Part shown: piece by piece, positions 7,803 to 14,727 of the stretch
Layout: each line of letters begins with the position of its first letter
Numbering within the stretch: position 1 is the first letter of the stretch
Assembly: GCA_012516115.1 (NCBI GenBank)
Contig: JAAYXC010000085.1
Span: forward strand, 1 to 14,793
DNA length: 14,793 nt
Reading direction: 5' to 3'
Origin: Bacillota bacterium
GTDB lineage: Bacteria; Bacillota; UBA4882; JAAYXC01
The notes under the pieces: model-generated
What the model was told of the DNA's origin: nothing
Database searches by the model: none
The model's input: the letters and a program-made list of their open reading frames with translations, nothing else
Program-made: the position numbers and the translations under genes

Positions 7803-8423
7803 ATGGTAGAAGAAACATTTCCTGAAGCGAAGCAGCAATTGATCCTGGCCGCCAAACGGGCGTACCAGAGGGGGATCCAGACGGGTAACGGCGGTAACAT
7901 AAGCGTACGCGTCCCCGGCGCCGAGTTGATGGTGGTAAAACCGAGCGGGGTTTCCCTCATCGATTGTAACGAAGACAACCTGACCGTGACCGACTTCGAC
8001 GGGAACATCGTGGCGGGGAAGCTTAAACCTACCCGGGAAGCGTTGCTCCATGGAGAGCTTTATCGGTCTCTTCCCAATGTGGGAGGGGTGGTCCATTGCC
8101 ATTCTCCTTGGACCATCGCCTGGTCGTTCACGCGCAGGGAATTGCCTCTTTTGACCCTCCATACCCAGTTAAAGCTGAAGATGCCCATCCCCGTGCTCTT
8201 TTTTTCCTCCCCTAAAGGAGTGCTAAAGGAGGAACTGCCCTGGGTACTCGAGTTGTTCACCGCGCATCCGGACCTGCCCGGGTTTATAATGGGAGCGCAT
8301 GGGTTGGTCGCCGTGGGACCGGACGTGTTAGAGGCGGAGCACACCGCGGAATTGATCGAGGAGACCGCCCAGGTGGCTTTTTTATACGAGAGCGGTAAGA
8401 GGTTGGGCTTCATCCCCGGTTGA
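7803..8423 (+). CDS. Class II aldolase/adducin-family protein (FucA/AraD/OtnC-like)
   Basis: This 206-residue protein has the zinc-enzyme marks of the class II aldolase fold: TGNGGNISVR (27-36) and KPSG (46-49) in the phosphate-binding region, Glu79 in PTREALLHGE, and zinc ligands His98 and His100 (VVHCHSP) and His166 (GAHGLVAVG). Family members cleave sugar phosphates to dihydroxyacetone phosphate plus an aldehyde, epimerise ribulose phosphate, or (OtnC branch) decarboxylate 3-oxo-tetronate 4-phosphate. Which applies cannot be decided by eye. ATG 7803 follows GGGGGAG (7790-7796) and gives a normal family length; a TTG further upstream at 7770 would add a poor extension. Between an RLP and sugar-phosphate isomerases it is probably a second carbon-carbon-bond-breaking step or an alternative branch of the pathway. 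Confidence 0.88.
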   Translation: MVEETFPEAKQQLILAAKRAYQRGIQTGNGGNISVRVPGAELMVVKPSGVSLIDCNEDNLTVTDFDGNIVAGKLKPTREALLHGELYRSLPNVGGVVHCHSPWTIAWSFTRRELPLLTLHTQLKLKMPIPVLFFSSPKGVLKEELPWVLELFTAHPDLPGFIMGAHGLVAVGPDVLEAEHTAELIEETAQVAFLYESGKRLGFIPG

Positions 8424-8451
8424 ACGCCGGGCATGGGACGGCGGCTACATC

Positions 8452-8485
8452 TATGGTTTTAATTCATATATGGTTTTAATTCATA
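8452..8485 (+). repeat. Perfect 17-bp tandem duplication upstream of the RpiB-like gene
   Basis: TATGGTTTTAATTCATA occurs at 8452-8468 and again, without a gap or mismatch, at 8469-8485. It is an AT-rich island in the 77-base gap between the aldolase stop codon (8423) and the RpiB-like start codon (8501), ending two bases before the GGGAGG ribosome binding site. It may be a recent slippage duplication, a double operator, or a low-structure leader that helps translation. Confidence 0.9.
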
Positions 8486-8500
8486 CAGGGAGGTTTCGCC

Positions 8501-8965
8501 ATGCGGAACAGGGAATTCGTGGTCGGATGCGACAATGCCGCGGTAGGCTTAAAGAAGGTGGTTTTAGATCTGTTGCGGGAGGAAGGTCTTTCTTACGAAG
8601 ATGTAGGGGTACACGACGAAAACGATACGACCATCTATCCCTTAATCGCCGAGCAGGTGGCGCGGCGGATCATCGCGAGTAATTACCAGAAAGAGGGGAT
8701 TCTCCTCTGCGGTACCGGGATCGGTATGGCCATTACCGCCAATAAATTCCCGGGTATTTATGCCGCGGTCTGCCACGATGTTTACTCGGCCGAACGGGCC
8801 AGATTGAGCAATAACACCAACGTTATCTGCCTTGGGGCGCGGGTCATCGGTCCGGAGCTTGCCCGCAAAGTCCTTAAGGAATGGTTGGAAAAAGAGTTCG
8901 TCGGCGGCCCTTCCCTGGTAAAAGTAGAGAAGATCAAAGAAATCGAGGGGCAGTTAAGGCGATGA
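8501..8965 (+). CDS. RpiB/LacAB-family sugar-phosphate isomerase, possible D-erythrulose-4-phosphate isomerase
   Basis: At 154 residues this is typical RpiB length. The catalytic stretch is LLCGTGIGMAITANK (68-82) with the general-base Cys70, followed by AAVCHDVYSAERARLSNNTN (His92) and VICLGARVIG (108-117). The N-terminal motif is GCDNAAVGLK (9-18), where ribose-5-phosphate isomerases usually have DHAG, so the His there is replaced by Asn12. That argues for a substrate other than ribose 5-phosphate. RpiB paralogues next to TPI-like proteins in tetritol and apiose pathways interconvert D-erythrulose 4-phosphate and D-erythrose 4-phosphate. GGGAGG (8488-8493) fits ATG 8501. The end overlaps the TPI-like gene in an ATGA, so the two are made together. 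The family call is secure; the substrate is inferred from context. Confidence 0.92.
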   Translation: MRNREFVVGCDNAAVGLKKVVLDLLREEGLSYEDVGVHDENDTTIYPLIAEQVARRIIASNYQKEGILLCGTGIGMAITANKFPGIYAAVCHDVYSAERARLSNNTNVICLGARVIGPELARKVLKEWLEKEFVGGPSLVKVEKIKEIEGQLRR

Positions 8966-9759
8966 AACGGCTTTATATAGGTACGAACCTGAAGATGTAT
9001 AAAAACATCCGGGAGACCTGTGATTACCTCGCGCAGCTTGAAGCCCTCACCCGGGATTTAGACCGCGATGAGGTCTGCCTCTTCGCGATCCCTTCCTATA
9101 CCGCCCTTCACGCTGCCTCGGGGGTGGTTTCCCGCGGGGCGATCATGCTCGGGGCGCAGAACATGCATTGGGAAGAAAAGGGCCAGTTTACCGGGGAGAT
9201 TTCTCCCCCGATGCTCCAAGAGATCGGAATCGAAATCGCGGAGATCGGCCATTCCGAGAGACGGCAACTTTTTGGTGAATCCGCCGAGACCGTGAACAAA
9301 AAGGTGCACGCGGCCCTCCGTCACGGGTTCACCGCTTTGATCTGTGTGGGGGAGACCGCCCGCGAAAAGGAACTAGGAGTGGCCGATGAACGCCTCCGCA
9401 TCCAGGTAAAGATCGCCCTCCACCAAGTCGAGGAGGCAAATTTGGATCGTATCTGGGTGGCCTATGAACCTGTCTGGGCCATCGGTGTACAAGGGATACC
9501 TGCCGAGCCGGAATATGCTAACGAGAAACACCAAGTGATCCGGACCGTACTTAAAGAACTCTTTCCCCAAAAGGGTCGGGAAGTACCGATCCTTTATGGG
9601 GGAAGTGTCCATCTGGCGAATGCTCTTTCATTTATAAGTCAACCAGAAGTCGACGGACTTTTTATCGGTCGTTTTGCCTGGAACGCTGAAAGTTTTAATG
9701 AATTAATTCGCGCGGTTTTGCTTGCATGGCGCACGAAAACGGCCATCGGTAAGGAATAA
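8962..9759 (+). CDS. Triosephosphate-isomerase homologue, possible L-erythrulose-1-phosphate isomerase
   Basis: From ATG 8962 (ATGA overlap with the preceding gene) the protein has 265 residues, a TIM barrel. The isomerase machinery is intact: Asn9 and Lys11 in IGTNLKMYKN, His97 in EIGHSERRQLFGES and Glu169 in VAYEPVWAIG. The flexible phosphate loop after AIG reads VQGIPAEPEY instead of the near-invariant TGKTA of housekeeping TPI. The C-terminal phosphate site reads GLFIGRFAW (232-240) where TPI has VGGASL. These changes point to a longer ketose phosphate. In the tetritol and apiose routes known to me, TPI-like enzymes interconvert L-erythrulose 1-phosphate and D-erythrulose 4-phosphate, upstream of the RpiB-like step. 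A longer start at 8881 would read through the RpiB gene in another frame and is rejected. Confidence 0.92.
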   Translation: MKRLYIGTNLKMYKNIRETCDYLAQLEALTRDLDRDEVCLFAIPSYTALHAASGVVSRGAIMLGAQNMHWEEKGQFTGEISPPMLQEIGIEIAEIGHSERRQLFGESAETVNKKVHAALRHGFTALICVGETAREKELGVADERLRIQVKIALHQVEEANLDRIWVAYEPVWAIGVQGIPAEPEYANEKHQVIRTVLKELFPQKGREVPILYGGSVHLANALSFISQPEVDGLFIGRFAWNAESFNELIRAVLLAWRTKTAIGKE

Positions 9760-10033
9760 AGGGCATAAAGAACGAACTGCGCGTCGTGACCATCCTTGGC
9801 GGTCTCCTGGATATGTTAGTCAACCGCGCATCGGATTAAAGACCACGGCCTCGGCGGTTTCAAGAAGCCTCAACGTAACGGAGCCGAACAATCCGCGCAT
9901 CATCAGGACGGTATCGGTTAAGGGCCAGGCCTTCCCCGGCGGGTTATCCGTGACCGAGGGCAAAGCACACATAACCTATTGTTTTGTGGAAACCTCGCCA
10001 GCGGTGGGACTACCTGGAGCAGGAGGCCACCTC
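9760..10033. other. Gene-poor stretch after the sugar operon
   Basis: I see no intact gene here. A short open frame (9762-9839) reads KNELRVVTILGGLLDMLVNR and then stops; it has no usual start codon and may be a fragment. The frame that runs on into the PIN remnant contains TVSVKGQAFPGGLSVTEGK, which I do not recognise. No intrinsic terminator for the plus-strand operon is obvious. The stretch looks like decayed coding DNA. Confidence 0.4.
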
Positions 10034-10267
10034 TTACCTGCCGAGAGTGAAAAAATTCTCGGCCTCTTAGGGTTATTGCCGATCACCATCGATGCGGCTT
10101 CGGGGATCTCCGGCCGCGTCATGGATCTAGGTAGGGCTCACGGCCTATCGGCCTATGACGCCGCCTACGTTGAACTTGCCCTCCGCCGGGGCCTGCCCAT
10201 GGCCACCGAGGACGAGACCGTCCGGCGCGCGCTCGCCACCCTGGGGGTCCCTCTTCTTAGCCCATAG
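10034..10267 (+). pseudogene. VapC-like PIN-domain toxin, C-terminal remnant
   Basis: About 75 residues up to the TAG at 10265-10267 match the second half of VapC-type PIN ribonucleases: a helix AESEKILGLLGLLPITID, then GLSAYDAAYVELALRRGLPMATEDE, then RRALATLGVPLLSP. The conserved Asp of the AYDAAY motif and the acidic ATEDE strand are present. The N-terminal half, with the first catalytic Asp and the Glu, is absent: upstream in the same frame the sequence is not PIN-like and has no ribosome binding site. No antitoxin gene is visible. It is a broken toxin gene, most likely inactive, and it runs convergently towards the asparagine synthetase gene 66 bases away. The open frame extends back to 9722, but that part overlaps the TPI-like gene and is unlikely to be translated. 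Confidence 0.65.
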
Positions 10268-10333
10268 AATCATCTTTCTCAACCCGGCACCGGCCGCTCA
10301 GGGCGGGCGTTCGGCTGCCACACCGACTTTGGC

Positions 10334-11809
10334 CTACGATCTGCTCCTTCCCACCAGTTCCACGGCCCGCCCCCGGCCGAAGTATGACCGGAAGATCTGA
10401 AAGTAGTAATACTCTTCCTTGGATCGCAGCGGTATACCCAGGGCGATCTCCCGCCCGTAGTCCGCGTCCCTCACCCGTTCCTCGGCCATGGCCGCCAGGA
10501 TCGCCGCCACGCCGGTGCCCTCGGCGAACTTCTCCTTACCGCGCCAGATGATCTCTTCCGGCAGAAGTCCGGTGCCGCTGAAGGCCGCCCGCAAGCACCA
10601 CTTGGCCAGGTTCCGGCGGCGATCCTTCTTGAACCAAGGGGGGATGGAGAGCCCCCAGGCCACGACCTCCCTGTCCAGGAACGGTACCCGGCCTTCGAGG
10701 CCGTGGGCCATGGTCATCCGGTCCACCCGCTGCAGATTGGTATTATGCAAGGCGGCGGTGATGGCATGCAACTCGCGGTGAAGATCGTCCCACCCGGGGA
10801 AGCGGTCCAGATAGGCGTAGCCGGCGAAGAGTTCGTCCGCGCCCGCGCCGGTCAAGACCACTTTCACGTGCTCGCTGGCCAGCTTGGCCAGGAAGTAGTT
10901 GGGCACGGCGCTCCGGACCAGGGAACGGTCGAAGGACTCCAGATGGTAGATAACCTCGGGTAGGGCCGCCCACATCTCTTCCGGGGTGAGGACGTATTCA
11001 TGGTGGATCGTACCCAGGTACCTGGAAGCCATGGCCGCGTAATGGCGATCCGGGCTGTCGCCAAGGGTTACGCTGAAGGTATGCAGTTCCTCCTTGGCTT
11101 CCTTGGCCAAGGCCGAGATCAGGCTTGAGTCGAGCCCGCCGCTCAAGAAGGTACCCAGCGGCACGTCGGACATGAGCCTCTTTTCCACCGCCCGCGCCAG
11201 CCGGCGCCGTAGCTCGCCCAAGGCCTGCGGCCAGTCAAGGTCCTCCCGGTAGTATTGGGGCAGCTCGTAGTAGGGTTCCAAGCCTCGGTCGGCGCGGAAG
11301 AGATGCCCGGGCGGGAACTCCTCCAAGCCCTCCGCGGAGGGGAAGGCCTTGATCTCCGAGGCGAACCGGATGCCGTCTTCATCCACCCGATAGTACAGCG
11401 GCTTGATTCCCAAGGGATCGCGGACCATGATTGCGGTTCCCGGAGCGGCGATGGCCAGGGCGAACATGCCGTCCAGCTTCTTTAGGCCGGCCGGGCCTTC
11501 CTCTTCGTAAAGGTGAACGATCACCTCCGTGTCGCTCTCGGTCCGGAAGACATGCTTCCCCCGGAGACCCTCGCGCAGGGCGCGGTAGTTATAGATCTCG
11601 CCGTTGAAGGTGATGCAGACCGTGCCGTCTTCGTTGTACATGGGTTGGCCGCCGCCGGCCACGTCGATGATGGCCAAACGCGTGTGGCCGAACCGGTAGC
11701 CGGGGCCCATCGTCTCCCCCCGCCCGTCCGGGCCGCGGTGGCTTAATTTTTCGAGAGGCAGGGGGTCGTCGGGTATGATCCTGCCGAAATATCCACAGAT
11801 TCCGCACAT
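10334..11809 (-). CDS. asnB: Asparagine synthetase (glutamine-hydrolysing), compact AsnB type
   Basis: This 491-residue protein has both AsnB domains. The N-terminal glutamine amidohydrolase has Cys2 (MCGICGYFG), Arg44 in HTRLAIID, NGEIYN (69-74) and ESDTE (91-95). The C-terminal ATP-dependent synthetase has the pyrophosphate loop SGGLDSS (223-229), Glu291 in YHLESFD and LTGAGADELFAGY (319-331). The family reaction uses ATP and glutamine to amidate the side chain of aspartate; relatives amidate other carboxylates. It is shorter than E. coli AsnB (about 554), mainly through trimming near the C-terminus. The start has GGAGG (revcomp at 11813-11820). It is the last gene of a leftward operon with a cobalamin mutase-like protein (61-base gap) and an opine-dehydrogenase homologue, so a substrate other than aspartate deserves consideration. 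The enzyme family is certain; the acceptor is not. Confidence 0.93.
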   Translation of the reverse strand: MCGICGYFGRIIPDDPLPLEKLSHRGPDGRGETMGPGYRFGHTRLAIIDVAGGGQPMYNEDGTVCITFNGEIYNYRALREGLRGKHVFRTESDTEVIVHLYEEEGPAGLKKLDGMFALAIAAPGTAIMVRDPLGIKPLYYRVDEDGIRFASEIKAFPSAEGLEEFPPGHLFRADRGLEPYYELPQYYREDLDWPQALGELRRRLARAVEKRLMSDVPLGTFLSGGLDSSLISALAKEAKEELHTFSVTLGDSPDRHYAAMASRYLGTIHHEYVLTPEEMWAALPEVIYHLESFDRSLVRSAVPNYFLAKLASEHVKVVLTGAGADELFAGYAYLDRFPGWDDLHRELHAITAALHNTNLQRVDRMTMAHGLEGRVPFLDREVVAWGLSIPPWFKKDRRRNLAKWCLRAAFSGTGLLPEEIIWRGKEKFAEGTGVAAILAAMAEERVRDADYGREIALGIPLRSKEEYYYFQIFRSYFGRGRAVELVGRSRS

Positions 11810-11870
11810 GGTGGCCTCCTTTACGAAAAAAACCGGGATTTTTAGCCCAACGGCTACAACGGATCGCGTA

Positions 11871-13502
11871 CTATTTGTCTATTGCCGCGATCCGCTCTTC
11901 CTCCCCCAACGGCCGGCCGGTCTCGTCCACCGCCAGGCACGCCCCGCCGATGATCCTCGTCCGGATGCGGCCGCATGCCTCGGGATTGCCGGCAAGATGC
12001 GGCGCGTCAAAAAGCCCCAAGCGCACGGCCCGGGCCAGGGTGGCGGGGTCGCAGAGGGGATCATCGACTCCTTCCCCCAAGGCGCGAATGGCATCGAGGA
12101 GGATCTCCGCCTCGCGCACGAGCTCGCGGCGCCTCCGCTCTACCTCCTCGTCGCGCGTCATGTCGGGGAGGCCGAAAAGGCCGTTACGCAAGACCCCACG
12201 GACGATCCGGCAACTCTCGATGATCTCGGGCGGCGTGGCGGCATGATCCGCCTCGCAGTAACCCACCACGTGGACGATCTCGGGCTTCAAGGCCAGGCCG
12301 AGCAGGGTGGAGGCGGCAAGATGCCCCTTGGCCATCATAAGATCCGGGGGGAAACCGGCCAATCCGGCCCGACACTGTCTGATGACGCGGAAATCCGGGC
12401 CCTCCAACCGGCGGATCAGATCCAGTTTGGCCAGCATCTTGGCCAGATCCATGGCCGGGGTGAGGCCGCGCGGGGTGTTCCACATGAACTGGGCAATGTA
12501 CGTCCTCACCCCCAGCCGCTTGGCGTTATAGGCGGCAAGATACGCATCGGCCACCGCCACCACGTCGGGGGCATCGCGCAGGCTCCACTGATGGGGGTCG
12601 TTGACCTCGACCGGGATACCCCTCTCCGCGTGCCAGCGGATGGCCTCCCGGTTCTCGCGGATCGCTTCTACCAGCGACCGATCCGAACGGCCGTCGAGCC
12701 GGCTGTACCAGAAGAGCGGTACGGCCGCCCAGGCGTTCTTGATGGTCCGCTGCACCATCTCCGCCCAGCGCAGGAGGTCGCGGGTGCCGGCGTAGATGCG
12801 CAACAGGGGGTAATTGCCGCGGCGGGTGGCCCGGTAGATGGCCACGAGGTCCTCCTCGCGGCGGAGCGGCACGCCGCCGGCCCCTTCCTGGCGGGGGTCC
12901 ATCTCCGCCGGCCGGAAGAAGCTCTCCTGGGCGTTCTGGTCCGGGCCGATGGAGAGGACGTCGAGGACGCCGGCCTCGGCGATCTCCGCCGCGCCCGCGA
13001 TGGTGGCATCCAGGGACGGCAGGCCGAAGTGGTGCCGGATGATGGGATAAGGCGCGCTGGCTTCGATGCGTTCGACGAGGTTCTCCGCCGCGGGCCGCGT
13101 TGTCTCGGAGCCCCGCAGGTGGCCCCGGAGGTAAGACACGATCTCCGCCGGGTCCTCCTCGCCGGAGAAGACGGCGGCAAAAAGCCCGCTCTCCCTGGCC
13201 ACGGCCGCGACCGGCGGCGTACCCCCGAAGACCAGTTCCACTTGGTCCAGACCGGCCTCGGCCAGGGCCTGCCGCAGGGCGGCAAAGAGGTTCCGGGCCG
13301 ACGCCGGCGAGAGACGGTAGCTTATCGCTACCACATCCGGCCGGTGGGCCCGGATCGCGCGGACCAATGCGGTGACGGAGACCGCCGCGCCGAGGAATTG
13401 CGTCCGGTAGCCGCATTCCTCCGCCAGGCGCAGGAAGTTGTACAGGCCGGCCACGTGGATGCATTGGCCGATGGCCGCCCCGAGGATCTTCCTTCTGCTC
13501 AT
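11871..13502 (-). CDS. Cobalamin-dependent mutase-like protein: B12-binding domain fused to glutamate-mutase-E-like TIM barrel
   Basis: Of 543 residues, the first about 115 form a B12-binding Rossmann domain. His16 and Gly19 (CIHVAG) fit the DxHxxG motif except that Asp is Cys14; Ser61 falls exactly 41 residues after Gly19, and GG follows at 93-94. This is the base-off/His-on pattern of mutases and methionine synthase. After a linker, residues about 155-475 look like a TIM barrel: SLDATIAGAAEIAEAGVLD, LLRIYAGTRD (232-241), GIPVEVNDPHQW and KGHLAASTLLGLALKPEIV. By remembered comparison the order of elements follows glutamate mutase subunit E, but two regions holding its substrate-binding arginine and catalytic Glu look different. 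The likely role is radical carbon-skeleton rearrangement with adenosylcobalamin; methyl transfer is an alternative. The start overlaps the upstream gene in an ATGA (13499-13502). The B12 domain is fairly sure; the mutase call is tentative. Confidence 0.75.
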   Translation of the reverse strand: MSRRKILGAAIGQCIHVAGLYNFLRLAEECGYRTQFLGAAVSVTALVRAIRAHRPDVVAISYRLSPASARNLFAALRQALAEAGLDQVELVFGGTPPVAAVARESGLFAAVFSGEEDPAEIVSYLRGHLRGSETTRPAAENLVERIEASAPYPIIRHHFGLPSLDATIAGAAEIAEAGVLDVLSIGPDQNAQESFFRPAEMDPRQEGAGGVPLRREEDLVAIYRATRRGNYPLLRIYAGTRDLLRWAEMVQRTIKNAWAAVPLFWYSRLDGRSDRSLVEAIRENREAIRWHAERGIPVEVNDPHQWSLRDAPDVVAVADAYLAAYNAKRLGVRTYIAQFMWNTPRGLTPAMDLAKMLAKLDLIRRLEGPDFRVIRQCRAGLAGFPPDLMMAKGHLAASTLLGLALKPEIVHVVGYCEADHAATPPEIIESCRIVRGVLRNGLFGLPDMTRDEEVERRRRELVREAEILLDAIRALGEGVDDPLCDPATLARAVRLGLFDAPHLAGNPEACGRIRTRIIGGACLAVDETGRPLGEEERIAAIDK

Positions 13503-14608
13503 CCTATCTCCCCCTCCAGGGCCAGGTGGCGGATCTGGCGGGCCGTGAGTCCCGCCAGCCCCATCCGTTCGACCGTCCGGCCCTCGGCCCAGTAGTCGGT
13601 GGCGTTTATAAGCGAGGCCAGATAGATGAGGGCACGGATGGTAGGGGTCGGCACGCCGAGCAGTTCTCCAAGTGAGGCGACGGGCACCAGGCTCATGGGA
13701 ACGTCTTCCCAGAGATAGCGGTGGTCGAGGATGGGCGGAGCGGTAATCCCTTCGTAGCCCGGGTTAGTCCGGATGGCATCGTAGAGCGTCTTGCCCGCCG
13801 CGTCGTAGGCCACGTAGAGCCACTCGCGCGCGGTCATGGCGCGGATCCCCAGGGCGGCCGCCACCGCCACCCGTTCGACGTCGACGGCCTCCAGCACCCG
13901 GGCGATCGAAGGGGTGATCCCTTCCATATAGAATTGAAACTCGCCCCGGGTGGATTCGATCCTGGCGGCATTTAAAACCATCAACGCCGGATGGAAGATC
14001 GCCCCGATGTTGTCGAGGCTCGTCTTGAGCACGTTATCGCCCGGGACGAACTGCGGATAGCCCTGCCGGAGGACGCGGACGACCTCCACCGTCCGCTGGC
14101 CGGGTAGGGCCGCGACCGGGATGGTGTTCTTGATGCCGAAGACGCGGACCTGGGCCGGGTTGACCGAGCGCGCCGCATAAAGCAGCGTCTGCGCTTCGGC
14201 CACGATCACGTCCGCGGTGACACCGCACCCGCGCAAGACGTGCCGGAACTCGAACGCCCCTCCGGTGCGGCCGGGGTTGAGCACGATGATCTGGCCGTCC
14301 CGGAGATACGGGGCCACTTTTTCCGCCATGAACCGGTGGCCGTTCGCCGGGACCACGACCATCAGGACGTCGGCCTCTTCGATGACCTCGGCCGGATCGG
14401 TGGTAGCCTTCTCGAGCCGGCCGAACCCCTCCACCGCGCCGAAGAGTTCGATCCCCCCGGTCAACTTGATCGGTTCGATCCGCGGTTCGCTACGGTTGTA
14501 GATCGTGACCGGCACGCCCATCAGCGCCAGATGCCCGGCCATGGCCATCCCGCCGTGCCCGGCGCCGAGGACGCAAAAACGCGGATACCCCTCTGGAGGA
14601 CCCATCAT
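13499..14608 (-). CDS. NAD/NADP octopine/nopaline (opine) dehydrogenase-family protein
   Basis: From the ATG at 14606-14608 the protein has 369 residues, the family's usual size. The N-terminal Rossmann fold begins FCVLGAGHGGMAMAGHLA, with GAGHGG as the dinucleotide site, followed by VTIYNRSEPR and ADVLMVVVPA. The C-terminal opine-dehydrogenase domain has NIGAIFHPALMVLNA, with the catalytic His, and HRYLWEDVP, where Arg and Asp stand five residues apart as in octopine dehydrogenase. Family members reductively join an amino acid and a 2-oxo acid, or run the reverse oxidation. The ribosome binding site AGGGGGG (minus strand, 14614-14620) selects the start; a longer frame to 14674 would cross the promoter and is rejected. 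It is first in a leftward operon, overlapping the cobalamin gene by four bases. The substrates are unknown. Confidence 0.88.
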   Translation of the reverse strand: MMGPPEGYPRFCVLGAGHGGMAMAGHLALMGVPVTIYNRSEPRIEPIKLTGGIELFGAVEGFGRLEKATTDPAEVIEEADVLMVVVPANGHRFMAEKVAPYLRDGQIIVLNPGRTGGAFEFRHVLRGCGVTADVIVAEAQTLLYAARSVNPAQVRVFGIKNTIPVAALPGQRTVEVVRVLRQGYPQFVPGDNVLKTSLDNIGAIFHPALMVLNAARIESTRGEFQFYMEGITPSIARVLEAVDVERVAVAAALGIRAMTAREWLYVAYDAAGKTLYDAIRTNPGYEGITAPPILDHRYLWEDVPMSLVPVASLGELLGVPTPTIRALIYLASLINATDYWAEGRTVERMGLAGLTARQIRHLALEGEIG

Positions 14609-14644
14609 CTCTACCCCCCTTGCTCGTTTTGGGGTTACAACATC

Positions 14645-14674
14645 AATATAACAGATAAGGCATGCGAAGGTCAA
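14645..14674 (-). promoter_or_regulatory. Sigma-70/SigA-type promoter for the minus-strand operon
   Basis: Read on the minus strand, TTGACC (14674-14669) and TATATT (14650-14645) each match the consensus at five of six positions and are 18 bases apart. Transcription would start near 14638, leaving a short leader of about 30 bases before ATG 14608 and no room for a riboswitch. The surrounding DNA is AT-rich, unlike the GC-rich genes it would drive. Confidence 0.65.
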
Positions 14675-14696
14675 ATAAGCAGCTATAATAAGATTT

Positions 14697-14727
14697 ATGG
14701 CCTTTTAATGGCCTAAAATTGGCAAAA
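14697..14727. repeat. 11-bp-phased GGC / A+T-tract repeat upstream of the promoter
   Basis: ATGGCCT occurs at 14697-14703 and 14708-14714, and a partial third copy, ATTGGC, at 14718-14723. The GGC cores (14699, 14710, 14721) are exactly 11 bases apart, with A or T runs between them. The block lies about 25-55 bases beyond the -35 element, where an activator site or bent upstream DNA could act. The rest of this end, to 14793, holds no gene that I can support. Confidence 0.55.

Noticed and set aside
11826..11850. Possible weak terminator or attenuator between the B12 gene and asnB (minus strand: short stem then T7)
   Set aside because: The stem is only three G-C pairs plus two wobbles, too weak to support; the T-run is noted in case transcript ends map there.
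11775..13595. A 606-codon plus-strand open frame across the asnB-B12 region
   Set aside because: It lies antisense to two clearly recognisable genes and has low-complexity GRRP-type composition, typical of the shadow frame of GC-rich genes.
14609..14674. Longer N-terminus for the opine dehydrogenase and a possible cobalamin riboswitch
   Set aside because: The extension crosses the -35/-10 elements and the real ribosome binding site. The leader of about 30 bases is far too short for a cobalamin riboswitch.
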